Positions 28,320-36,243 of a stretch of DNA of 64,000 bases are shown here, one piece after another. The DNA lies in NCBI RefSeq assembly GCF_005222705.1, contig NZ_STGF01000002.1, positions 248,001-312,000 on the forward strand, given 5' to 3'. The stretch's first letter is position 1. Every line of letters starts with the position of its first letter. This DNA comes from Paenibacillus sp. SY21-1 (GTDB lineage Bacteria > Bacillota > Bacilli > Paenibacillales > Paenibacillaceae). The notes beneath the pieces are model-generated. The model was not told where the DNA came from and searched no databases. It saw only the letters and a list, made by a program, of their open reading frames with translations. The position numbers and the translations under genes are program-made.

Positions 28320-29287
28320 TTCCGTTTCCCCCCTCCCGATTCCGTCTCATAAAACACCCAATACTTGGAGGTTAATGCAATCATGCCTGCTGCTGCTGCA
28401 ATGATAATCAACATGATCCAGGCAAGCGATGAGGCATATCCCATTTGATAGCGATTAAAAGCGCGCTCGTACAAATAAACCGCGTACACCATCGTCGAAT
28501 TCATCGGGCCGCCTCGCGTAATGACATAAGCGGCCGTAAACATCTGAAAGGCCCCGATAATCCCCATAATGAGATTAAAATATAAGGTTGGCGTAAGCAT
28601 CGGCAGCGTAATTCGCCATGCTTGCGTGAATCGGCTTGCGCCATCGACCGAAGAAGCTTCGTACAAATCTTTGGGGATTTGTTTCAGACCCGCCAGAAAG
28701 ATGACCATGGCCGAACCAAATTGCCATACCGTGAGCAAGACCAGCGTCCATAATGCGGTGCTAGGATCACTGATCCAGCCTCTTCCATCAAATCCAAACA
28801 CACGAAGAAATTGATTAATAAAACCATCCACGCCAAAAATGTTGCCCCATAACATGGAAACGGCGATACTCCCTCCGATCAAGGAAGGAAAATAAATGGC
28901 AATGCGATAAGCAGATATTCCTTTAATCGCTTTATTTAAAGCCATTGCAATGAGCAAAGCGGCCAATAATCGAACAGGCACCGACACGATAACGAACTTA
29001 AATGTTACGATAATGGATTGGACAAACTTGTCATCCTCCAGCAATATTTTTTTGTAGTTGCCGAATCCTACCCAGTTTATTTCTCTCATTAACGTATAGT
29101 CGGTGAACGAATAATAGAGGGAGAGCAGCATGGGATAAAAAGTCAGAACAAAAAATCCAAGCAGCCACGGCGAAATAAATAAATACCCTGCCAGCGGCGA
29201 TTCCCATTTTTTATACCAGGCTTGCTTGCGGGGCCTTGCCCCTGTCTGTGTCCCGGATCGTATGGCAACATTTTCGTAATGGCTCAT
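28316..29287 (-). CDS. ABC sugar importer permease, CUT1 (MalF type)
   Basis: The protein has 323 residues. A basic N-terminus leads into LAGYLFISPWLLGFFVLTFYPMLLSLYYSFTDY, the usual first span of MalF-like permeases. The EAA loop is YEASSVDGASRFTQAWRITLPML. The RBS AGGAGTGAC sits ahead of the ATG. It is the first gene of a six-gene operon: permease, permease, kinase, binding protein, response regulator, unknown protein. Confidence 0.92.
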   Translation of the reverse strand: MSHYENVAIRSGTQTGARPRKQAWYKKWESPLAGYLFISPWLLGFFVLTFYPMLLSLYYSFTDYTLMREINWVGFGNYKKILLEDDKFVQSIIVTFKFVIVSVPVRLLAALLIAMALNKAIKGISAYRIAIYFPSLIGGSIAVSMLWGNIFGVDGFINQFLRVFGFDGRGWISDPSTALWTLVLLTVWQFGSAMVIFLAGLKQIPKDLYEASSVDGASRFTQAWRITLPMLTPTLYFNLIMGIIGAFQMFTAAYVITRGGPMNSTMVYAVYLYERAFNRYQMGYASSLAWIMLIIIAAAAGMIALTSKYWVFYETESGGGKRK

Positions 29288-29323
29288 CGTGTCACTCCTA
29301 GCGTGGTTGTTGTCTTCCTCCCC

Positions 29324-29354
29324 AGTATAAGAGCTATCCCGAACCGAAAATATA
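29324..29354 (-). promoter_or_regulatory. Candidate promoter of the importer/two-component operon
   Basis: On the minus strand TATACT (29324-29329) is preceded by 20 nt and then TTATAT (TATAT at 29350-29354), with no good -35. The layout resembles the four promoters of the pectin locus, but the upstream 28-bp element is not conserved, so a different response regulator is likely. Confidence 0.35.
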
Positions 29355-29473
29355 AGGCAATCTCACGATTCCTTTCAAAATAATCCGATTATCTTCATTT
29401 GTATAAGGAAAATGATCATATGATCCTCCTCCCAGAATACTTTGCCTTGCAGATACGTTCTATTAACGCAAAT

Positions 29474-29509
29474 CGAGAACAGCAACAACAAACGTTGTTC
29501 CTGTTCTCG
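29474..29509 (-). terminator. Stem-loop after the GH30 gene
   Basis: CGAGAACAG / CTGTTCTCG (29474-29482 and 29501-29509) is extended by AACAAC / GTTGTT after one mismatch. The hairpin lies 13 bp past the GH30 stop and has only a weak T-stretch after it on the minus strand (ATTTGCG). Confidence 0.6.
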
Positions 29510-29521
29510 ACCCGTTCATAT

Positions 29522-31609
29522 TCAGTTCGTCATTGGCATAATCGCTATACTGTCTATATTAGGCCCCTCTGAGCCTGTTGTTGCTAATTTAAACGTGTTG
29601 CTTCCCAGAGACATCGGCACCTGAATCGTCTTCTCTGCCCAAGTCGACCAACTGCCCGTCGCTTCAAATGCAGCATTTTCAATTACCTTCGTCCCGTTTA
29701 CGAACACATCCAAGTTTCTTGTTCCGGATTGCAGCGCATAACGAATTTTAACGGTTCGGTTTCCGGCAAATCCGATTTGGATGCTGCTCCATTCTATCGC
29801 TGCACCGGAAGCCGCTTGAAAATCTACAAAGCCTGCGCCGTTAAAGCCTGTCGCGGAGCTTTGCACAGCCGCATTCGTTAATGTTGTTCCTGTCTCCGCT
29901 TCGTATACTGTGCCGTTGCTTGACTGGGGCGCCGATTCGACTACAAAGGTCGTCACGCTTTGGGCAGGCAATACAGCTGTAAAGGTTTGATTCGCAAGTG
30001 AGATAGGAGCCCCGGCTGCGAGATTTCTACTGCTGTCCGTGATCCATGAGGAAACGCTAGTCGCTGAAGCATTCTGTAGAATAAAGCTCTCGCTAATCGC
30101 AGATGTCCCTTTATTAATGGCAACGATAATGACCTTGTTGTCACCTTTATACGCTGATGCATACACCTGAGGGTCAGGATTTTTAGTTGCTTCAACCCTT
30201 ACATAGCCCGGCCGCACAAACTTGGAGAAGTGAGCCATGTTATAGCCGCGCTTGCTGATCGTTCCATTCTCAAGAATAGGACTGTACGTTCTTCGGATAT
30301 ACCACCAAACATAGGCTTGGAATTCCGCATCAACCATGGAATGGTGGATATGCTGGGCAACATCCAAGGACTCCGGCCAGCGATTCGCCGATTCCGTTTG
30401 ACTGTTCGGATAATACACCTCCGTCATCCAGAGCTCTTTACCTGCTCCCTTTTCTTTAAACAGCGGATATGGGAAGTCTTGATATTGCGTTCCATAGGTA
30501 TGCGCTCCGAGAATGTCCATATTCGCTAGCGCCAGAGGGTCGTTTAATATAAGATCCGACGATTCTTTGACATAGGAGAAGGACTCAGGCGCAATGACTC
30601 TGTTGTTAATAGAACCGGCGTTTTCTTTCATGAATCGCAAAATTTCCTCCGGCGTCCACCACGTCCAGTCATGTGCATAATCCGGTTCATTCTGCACGGA
30701 AATAGCATATAAATTCACGCCATTCGCTTTCATGTATGCGTCAAAATCATTGAGATGCTGGGCATAGTCATCATACCTATCATATTTAAGACGCTTGGCG
30801 TTCGCCTCCTCCACATAAGGGGTAGCATTGACATTATCGATGCTCGGCCCGCCCGTTCCGGTCGTAACCAACCTAAGCGAGTTGCTCCCCGTCGTCGTAA
30901 TGGGAATTTGTACAGATTTATGGCTCCACGTCGTCCCGCTTCCGGTTGCTTCAAAAGCAACATTGCTGAGCACTTTCGTTCCGTTCACATAAATATCCAG
31001 ATATCTGGTTCCTGACTGCTGTGCATAACGAAACTTAAAGTTTTTAGTTCCTGTACTGCCAATTATAATATTATTCCACTGAATAGCTGCTCCGGTTGCT
31101 GCTTGAAAATCTACATAGCCGCTGCCACTATATCCTGAATTTGTGTTAGCTGTGGTGGCATTCGTTCGACTGGTCCCCGTCTCCGCTTCATAGGTCGTGC
31201 CGTTGCCTTGGCTTCTGCCCAGTGTGAATGTCTCGACCATGGAGCTTGGAGGATTCCACGGTGAAGCAAATACGATAGCTCCATGCTCAATCGCCCGTTT
31301 GGCCGTATTCACTTCTCTGTACCATTGTGTTCGGTCATCGTTGATGTAAATTCTTAATATGGAAAACCCCAACTGATTCTGTCCATTGCCAAAAGCTGTA
31401 TCCCTTTGCGCTGGCGTTAAATCCGCCCCGGTCCAAATGGGGTGGTTCATACCTCCAAAGCCTCTAATGACCTGCTTTTCATCTGCAAGATTAACGATCA
31501 CTTGGTTGGCCGCTGCAACTTCTGCCGATGGAGGGGGAATGAGTAGCAGCGGGAGCGCAGTCATGGCCGCCAAGAGCATGATAAACGGTTTTTTCATTCT
31601 TGAAATCAA
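29522..31609 (-). CDS. Secreted GH30_8 glucuronoxylanase (XynC-like) with an inserted CBM6-like module and a C-terminal CBM6-like module
   Basis: The 695-residue protein probably starts at a TTG at 31609, since AAGGAG lies 8 nt ahead. The next ATG is 20 nt from that RBS. Signal peptide is about 1-34. The catalytic barrel is split into about 35-130 and 270-556. The acid/base is Glu308 (VQNEPDY) and the nucleophile is Glu397 (MTEVYY). The Arg pair in WWYIRRTY, known in XynC to bind the methylglucuronic acid substituent, is kept. Between the halves lies a complete CBM6-like module (138-266), very similar to the C-terminal one at 566-692. Removing it joins SMVETF to AKRLKYDRY exactly as in single-piece XynC enzymes (from memory of the family). 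It cleaves glucuronoxylan at MeGlcA-substituted sites. Confidence 0.92.
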   Translation of the reverse strand: MISRMKKPFIMLLAAMTALPLLLIPPPSAEVAAANQVIVNLADEKQVIRGFGGMNHPIWTGADLTPAQRDTAFGNGQNQLGFSILRIYINDDRTQWYREVNTAKRAIEHGAIVFASPWNPPSSMVETFTLGRSQGNGTTYEAETGTSRTNATTANTNSGYSGSGYVDFQAATGAAIQWNNIIIGSTGTKNFKFRYAQQSGTRYLDIYVNGTKVLSNVAFEATGSGTTWSHKSVQIPITTTGSNSLRLVTTGTGGPSIDNVNATPYVEEANAKRLKYDRYDDYAQHLNDFDAYMKANGVNLYAISVQNEPDYAHDWTWWTPEEILRFMKENAGSINNRVIAPESFSYVKESSDLILNDPLALANMDILGAHTYGTQYQDFPYPLFKEKGAGKELWMTEVYYPNSQTESANRWPESLDVAQHIHHSMVDAEFQAYVWWYIRRTYSPILENGTISKRGYNMAHFSKFVRPGYVRVEATKNPDPQVYASAYKGDNKVIIVAINKGTSAISESFILQNASATSVSSWITDSSRNLAAGAPISLANQTFTAVLPAQSVTTFVVESAPQSSNGTVYEAETGTTLTNAAVQSSATGFNGAGFVDFQAASGAAIEWSSIQIGFAGNRTVKIRYALQSGTRNLDVFVNGTKVIENAAFEATGSWSTWAEKTIQVPMSLGSNTFKLATTGSEGPNIDSIAIMPMTN
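30812..31198 (-). other. CBM6-like module inserted inside the GH30 catalytic domain
   Basis: This is residues 138-266 of the GH30 enzyme. It starts YEAETGTSRTNA and ends near GPSIDNVNATPY. It parallels the C-terminal module of the same protein nearly residue by residue (shared YVDFQAA-GAAI, TRYLDIYVNGTKV, AFEATGS). The likely origin is internal duplication and transposition of a module into a barrel loop. Confidence 0.85.
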
Positions 31610-31673
31610 TCGATCAGCTCCTTATGACTAATGAATGACACAGCAAAAAATGATGCACATACACAACGCCTCT

Positions 31674-31687
31674 TTAAAGCGCTTTCA
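31674..31687 (+). promoter_or_regulatory. cre-like CcpA site upstream of the GH30 gene
   Basis: TTAAAGCGCTTTCA matches the cre consensus TGWAANCGNTNNCA except at one position and is nearly palindromic around GCGC. It lies 65 bp ahead of the TTG start, in the leader or promoter, and fits carbon catabolite repression of the xylanase. Confidence 0.7.
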
Positions 31688-31934
31688 ACACTTGTCATCC
31701 TCCTTCCCTTCCGACATTTATTTAGCAAGCTCTCTTGTCTTCAACTTGCAGATCCAACTTACCATTTGTTTACATAGGCTGTACATTTACATTAATTTCG
31801 CTTCTAACATCATTTGAATTCAACTGAAACGACTTCCTTTACCTTTTTTTGTTCGGTTAACATTGTATTTAGCCCACTTAGATAGAGGATGGAATTGGAT
31901 TCAATACTTAGGTTACTTGACTTGGGTGATAAAC

Positions 31935-31979
31935 CAATAGCTCGGTATCTGGCTTTGGCAGCTAGACACCGAGCTATTG
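31935..31979 (-). terminator. Long stem-loop downstream of the aldo/keto reductase gene
   Basis: Perfect 12-nt arms, CAATAGCTCGGT (31935-31946) and ACCGAGCTATTG (31968-31979), flank a 21-nt loop. On the minus strand the T-run lies before the stem rather than after it, so termination efficiency is uncertain. Confidence 0.5.
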
Positions 31980-32006
31980 ATAAAAAAATGATGGCCATTG
32001 TCTCCC

Positions 32007-32987
32007 CTACAGAGCTCCAACGACGCGATGCGGGACATACAGCTCTTCCAACAAGGTTATTTCCTCCGTTGTCAGCGTAGTGGAGAGAGCATCAACCGTT
32101 TCTTCGAGCTGGGCAATGCTTGTAGCGCCGATAATCGGAGCAGTCACTGGCTCTTTCTGCAGCAGCCAGGCCAAAGCGATTTGAACCCGAGGAACGCCGC
32201 GTTTTTGTGCGATTTCAGCTACCCGATCGATAATCAATCGATCTGCCTCCGCCGTTGCATCGTATTTCCATTTCTGTGCCTGGTCGGTTTGGGAACGCTC
32301 GGTTACCACTGATCCATCGCGAACCAGCCTGCCTGAAGCCAGCGGACTGTAAGGGATAACCGCTATTTTCTCTTCCTTGCAAAGCGGCATCATCTCCCTC
32401 TCTTCTTCACGGTAGATAAGGTTGAGATGATTCTGCATAGATACAAAGCGGGTCCATCCATGACGCTCCGCTACATGAAGCGCCTTAAGAAATTGCCAGG
32501 CATACATGGCAGAGGCGCCAATGTATCTGGCTTTTCCCGCTTTCACCACATCATGCAACGCTTCCATCGTTTCTTCGATTGGCGTATGGTAATCCCAGCG
32601 GTGAATCTGGTACAAATCCACGTAATCGGTTCCTAATCTTTTCAGGCTGTTATCAATTTCGCTCATGATGGCTTTGCGTGAAAGGCCAGCGCCGTTAGGC
32701 CCTTCCTTCATTCTGAAATGGACTTTCGTGGCGAGAACGATTTCATCGCGATTGGCATAGTCCTTCAGCGCTCTTCCTACTATTTCTTCGCTTGATCCGA
32801 TGGAATAAATATTCGCCGTATCAAAAAAGTTTATGCCAAGCTCCAGCGCTTTTTTTAGAATAGGCCGGCTGTTCTCCTCATTAAGCACCCACGGATGCGA
32901 CCAGCGCTCGGCCGCGCCAAAGCTCATGCAGCCCAGGCAAATTTTAGATACATCCAAGCCGGTATTTCCTAGTTTGACGTATTCCAT
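32007..32987 (-). CDS. Aldo/keto reductase
   Basis: The protein has 326 residues and belongs to the NAD(P)H-dependent aldo/keto reductase superfamily. It shows the catalytic Asp/Tyr region FFDTANIYSIGSSEEIVG, the Lys in ATKVHF, and the cofactor-binding tail VTAPIIGATSIAQLEETVDAL. The RBS AAAGGCAGG is ahead of the ATG. It is divergent from an AraC-type regulator gene, an arrangement seen often for such reductases and suggestive of local control. The physiological substrate is unknown, and aldehyde or ketone detoxification is a plausible role. Confidence 0.9.
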   Translation of the reverse strand: MEYVKLGNTGLDVSKICLGCMSFGAAERWSHPWVLNEENSRPILKKALELGINFFDTANIYSIGSSEEIVGRALKDYANRDEIVLATKVHFRMKEGPNGAGLSRKAIMSEIDNSLKRLGTDYVDLYQIHRWDYHTPIEETMEALHDVVKAGKARYIGASAMYAWQFLKALHVAERHGWTRFVSMQNHLNLIYREEEREMMPLCKEEKIAVIPYSPLASGRLVRDGSVVTERSQTDQAQKWKYDATAEADRLIIDRVAEIAQKRGVPRVQIALAWLLQKEPVTAPIIGATSIAQLEETVDALSTTLTTEEITLLEELYVPHRVVGAL

Positions 32988-33214
32988 TTGTATTCCTGCC
33001 TTTCAGGTGTTTTTTTGCTTCTCCGCCTGCCCCTTGCACGGGCATAACCGCTATCCATCGAATTGGACAGGTTATATCCTGATTATGCACATAAAAAAAC
33101 CGAGACCGTTATCCCGATTGTCTTAAATAATTGCCTAATCCTCTCACACCTCTACGTTGCAGGACACAATTCCTATATAATAAAAAGAAGCGAAACCAGT
33201 ACAAGGAGGAAGCT

Positions 33215-34132
33215 ATGACGGAGGAAATACTCAAACGCCAGCAGGAGCTTGCCGAGCTCATTCATCGTTATTCGGATGAGAATGGAGCCCATGAAACGGC
33301 CATCCCTTCTTTATTTCTCATTCGTTACAATCAGCAAACCGAGCGAGCCTATCGGGTATACAAGCCGTGTGTTTGCTTTATCGCTCAAGGCGGAAAAGAG
33401 TTGTTTTTGGCTCAGCAGCGCTTTGAATACGGCCCGGCCGACTACCTGATTGCGTCCATGAATCTTCCTGTGAACGGCCAGGTCATTAAAGCGTCTCCCC
33501 GGTCGCCATATTTAAGCTTTAAGCTCGAATTTACGCAAAATCAGTTAATAGAAGTGCTGAAGGACTCCGACATTTCCATTAAGGCGCAAGGAAATGCAAA
33601 TCGGGCCATGTTTGTCGGACAAATCGAATTGCCGATTCTTGATGCCATCCTTCGATTAGCACGTTTGTTAGAATCCCCCTCCGATATTGCGTATCTGGCG
33701 CCGATTTATACGAAAGAGATTTTATACAGGCTCCTGCAGGGGCCGTGCGGCCCTGCCCTGGCTCAGATTGCAATGGAGGGCAGCAGCGCCTATCGGCTTC
33801 AAAAAGCGATCTCGCAAATTTTGGAGCATTTTGATAAGCCTTTACGAATCGACGAGCTCGCTGAAATCGCCAATTTGAGCGTGTCCTCGCTCCATAGACA
33901 TTTCAAAGAGGTCACGGCAATGAGCCCCATCCAATTTCAGAAACAGCTGCGATTGCAGGAGGCCCGCCGTCTTCTGTTAACCGAATCCGCCGATGCTGCA
34001 GATATTGCCTTTCGCGTCGGCTATGAAAGTGCGTCCCAATTCAGTCGCGAGTATGCGCGTATGTTTGGTTCTCCTCCAAGGGCGGACATTAAACAGTTGA
34101 AAGAGAAATACGACCACAAACTAAGTGTATAA
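33215..34132 (+). CDS. AraC-family transcriptional regulator with AraC_N domain
   Basis: The 305-residue protein starts at the ATG at 33215 right after AAGGAGGAAGC. The longer frame to 33131 lacks an RBS. An N-terminal cupin-type AraC_N domain (residues about 20-165, with ERAYRVYKPCVCFIAQGGKE) precedes two helix-turn-helix motifs at about 205-300 (IDELAEIANLSVSSLHRHFKEVTAM, then DIAFRVGYESASQFSREYARMFG). This type (YqhC-like) typically controls an adjacent oxidoreductase gene, here the divergent aldo/keto reductase 227 bp away. Confidence 0.88.
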   Translation: MTEEILKRQQELAELIHRYSDENGAHETAIPSLFLIRYNQQTERAYRVYKPCVCFIAQGGKELFLAQQRFEYGPADYLIASMNLPVNGQVIKASPRSPYLSFKLEFTQNQLIEVLKDSDISIKAQGNANRAMFVGQIELPILDAILRLARLLESPSDIAYLAPIYTKEILYRLLQGPCGPALAQIAMEGSSAYRLQKAISQILEHFDKPLRIDELAEIANLSVSSLHRHFKEVTAMSPIQFQKQLRLQEARRLLLTESADAADIAFRVGYESASQFSREYARMFGSPPRADIKQLKEKYDHKLSV

Positions 34133-34226
34133 CCCGGTCGGACGACGGCGGACTAGCGGAAGGGCTGCCATATCTTCACTCACCCATCCGCCGGTCCGTT
34201 GCAAAAATGCTGTCGCTCATGACAGG

Positions 34227-35159
34227 TCAAGGTTGGGCTATATGGGTTGTTGTAACATACGTTTCATCCAAAATGCGATTTACGCGATATGACCCGGCTG
34301 CAAGCTCGGATTGAACAAATGCCTCGACGCCATTTTGTTCGATGTCGTACATCACTTCCATTTCTTTTGAGAATAACAGCTGCTCCTCCTCCAGCAATTG
34401 GGCCAGGGGAGGCACTGCAACTGGGCTTGACGTCTGATTCGACAGCTGCTGAAGGGCATCCACATAGCTATCCAAAGATCTGGCCCCTACAAGTTTAACG
34501 CCTTTGTTCTCCTCATTGATCAAGATCACCGTAGGGAACCCTCGAACGCCTAATGATGAAGCTAATTGAAAATCCTGCTCCAACAGGTCCTGTGCGGCAT
34601 GCAAGCCAGCAGCCTCTACAACATGTGCTCCATTCAAGCCCATCCGATCAACGATTTGAACGAGCGTATCATCCTCGCCAATATTCTGGTTAAACACAAA
34701 AACGGCTTCCCTGGCACGTCTCAGAAACTCATGTTCTTTTCCCGAATGGAGAGTCTCCATTACTTTAAACACGCGCGACGGCGGATAGGACGATTGAATC
34801 GGATTGGAGTGCCACAATGAACCGTCAATGGGCATACGGGAATGAGCGCCAACTTCTTTCCAATGCTGAGCTACGTCGGAAGGCTGCTGAATTCCGTTGG
34901 CTTTGTCTGCAAATCCGCTCCAATTAGCCAGCAGCCCTCCCATTACGATTTTCACATGAACATACTGACCGTATTGGCGAATAAACCGATTTAAGACAGG
35001 CTCAAGCGCCCAACAATGCGAACAAATAGGGTCTGTAGCGTAATACAAGGTAATCTTTTTAAGCGGCTGGTTAAAATCAATGGATTGAATAGGCGCTTCT
35101 TCCCCAACCCCGCAAACGCCCGTTTCAAGATCGCACATCATATGGTTTGAATGGCTCAT
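34227..35159 (-). CDS. DsbA-family thioredoxin-fold protein, SpxH/FrnE-like
   Basis: The 310-residue protein starts at the ATG at 35159, with GAGGTG 7 nt ahead. The longer frame is unsupported. A CxxC redox motif CSHC in YYATDPICSHCWALEPVL opens a DsbA-like fold with the cis-Pro segment GVRGFPTVILI. The DPxCxxCWALEP pattern recalls SpxH/YjbH, the ClpXP adaptor that delivers Spx, but simple disulfide oxidoreductase activity is equally possible. It lacks a signal peptide, so it is cytosolic. The divergent HxlR regulator suggests thiol or electrophile stress control. Confidence 0.85.
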   Translation of the reverse strand: MSHSNHMMCDLETGVCGVGEEAPIQSIDFNQPLKKITLYYATDPICSHCWALEPVLNRFIRQYGQYVHVKIVMGGLLANWSGFADKANGIQQPSDVAQHWKEVGAHSRMPIDGSLWHSNPIQSSYPPSRVFKVMETLHSGKEHEFLRRAREAVFVFNQNIGEDDTLVQIVDRMGLNGAHVVEAAGLHAAQDLLEQDFQLASSLGVRGFPTVILINEENKGVKLVGARSLDSYVDALQQLSNQTSSPVAVPPLAQLLEEEQLLFSKEMEVMYDIEQNGVEAFVQSELAAGSYRVNRILDETYVTTTHIAQP

Positions 35160-35222
35160 ATTTTTCACCTCATTATGAATTTGAGTATCGCATTGGTCTT
35201 CCCTTACATGGTACAATTATAA

Positions 35223-35282
35223 TACTTGATAATTTCCTAACAAGTACTATTATTTTTAAGACTAAGTATATAAATTATACTT
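35223..35282. promoter_or_regulatory. Two inverted repeats in the dsbA-like/hxlR intergenic region
   Basis: TACTTG / CAAGTA (35223-35228 and 35241-35246) and AAGTATA / TATACTT (35264-35270 and 35276-35282) lie between the divergent genes. HxlR/YodB-type regulators bind TACT...AGTA palindromes (family knowledge), so these are candidate operators for the adjacent regulator, covering both promoters. Confidence 0.55.
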
Positions 35283-35295
35283 TTGGAGGAATTCG

Positions 35296-35640
35296 ATGAA
35301 ATATGATTTTCAAATGAATGAGCTGTGTCCCGCAACCTACACGTTTTCCGTCATTGGAGGGAAGTGGAACCTGCCTATTTTAGCCATCATGAGTGAAGCT
35401 GAAGTTATTCGCTATAATGAACTCAAACGGAGATTAGCTGGCATTACAGGCACTACGTTAACCAATTGCCTTAAAGAGCTGATCGAATATGGCATCGTTC
35501 ACCGGGAACAATTCAATGAAGTTCCTCCGCGCGTCGAATATTCCCTGACAACGGCCGGCAAAGAACTGGTGCCGATACTCGAAACCCTAGTAAGGTGGGG
35601 GCAAAAAAATGTCGGGGCGATGAATAAGGATTTGGGCTGA
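35296..35640 (+). CDS. HxlR-family winged-helix regulator
   Basis: The protein has 114 residues, the standard length for HxlR. It contains CPATYTFSVIGGKWNLPILAIM and the wing/recognition region YNELKRRLAGITGTTLTNCLKELIEYGIV. Cys13 lies in the position of the redox-sensing Cys of HypR/YodB proteins. The RBS TTTGGAGGAATTCG is ideal. It is divergent from the DsbA-like gene and probably represses it until electrophile or disulfide stress. Confidence 0.9.
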   Translation: MKYDFQMNELCPATYTFSVIGGKWNLPILAIMSEAEVIRYNELKRRLAGITGTTLTNCLKELIEYGIVHREQFNEVPPRVEYSLTTAGKELVPILETLVRWGQKNVGAMNKDLG

Positions 35641-36160
35641 TTATACCGTAGTTAATGATGGCGTAGTCGTCACTACGCCGTTTAGCGTCAAGTCCCAAAC
35701 CAATCAGCAAAACACTTCAGCGACAGGAACCATTTTTGTATGGGGCGATAAAGCAATGGCTGAGCGCATGCGAATAGTTGCGTCGTTTGAAATTGATCCT
35801 GAAGATTTTGGCGGAATGACCATTTACATCCCAAAGAAATGGTATATCGCCCATATTCTAAGCAGTTACCCTGAGGATCAAAAAACATCACTAAAACCAC
35901 GTGCTTCTGAAAATGATATGAGTTTAGGCGATGAATGGAGAAATAAGGTTGAAGTTGGCGTAACCAATCTGCAACCCCCCGCGGGCGGAGGTGCTGGAAC
36001 GATAATTATTGATCTCGTTTCAGATCGCAAAGCCATTTTACCTTCTGAAACGTTCAATATCGCGGTTTCCGTCGGTTCCGATACAAAGGACGGTGTAAGG
36101 TCGATAGGCGTCGATTCAATCAAAATCCCTATTTCCGTGAATAGCGACAATAAGGATTAA
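35624..36160 (+). pseudogene. Probable 5'-truncated gene remnant (unknown product)
   Basis: An open frame without an in-frame ATG/GTG/TTG runs from 35624, inside the end of the HxlR gene, to a TAA at 36160. The first ATG is at 35756 (134 codons) with only a weak GGGG ahead. The frame upstream of that ATG already reads as protein-like (ADYTVVNDGVVVTTPFSVK, then GTIFVWGDKA). The product would be beta-rich (EDFGGMTIYIPKKWYIAHIL, PPAGGGAGTIIIDLVSDRKA). I do not recognise it. It looks like the C-terminal piece of a longer, perhaps secreted, protein that lost its start by deletion. A functional protein from 35756 cannot be excluded. Confidence 0.45.
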
Positions 36161-36205
36161 TGGGAAAGAAGCCGTTCGACTTTCGAAATAGACTTCTAGC
36201 TATAT

Positions 36206-36241
36206 AAAAAAAATCGACCGTCACCTAAACGTGACGATCGA
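36206..36241 (-). terminator. Intrinsic terminator of the MarR gene
   Basis: An inverted repeat (36214-36224 and 36231-36241, one mismatch, 6-nt loop) is followed on the minus strand by eight T. It starts 3 bp after the MarR stop codon. Confidence 0.9.
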
Positions 36242-36243
36242 CA

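Larger units (their letters stand above)
31610..32006. other. 397-bp intergenic region: GH30 leader and AKR 3' end
   Basis: No gene is supported. The left part is the leader of the GH30 gene with a cre-like site. The right part holds the long hairpin past the aldo/keto reductase stop. I could not assign a convincing -35/-10 pair for the GH30 gene. A 62-codon frame on the minus strand at 31810-31998 has no RBS or recognisable product. Confidence 0.6.

Noticed and set aside
31810..31998. 62-codon minus-strand frame with a hydrophobic start
   Set aside because: There is no ribosome binding site, and it overlaps the stem-loop past the aldo/keto reductase gene.
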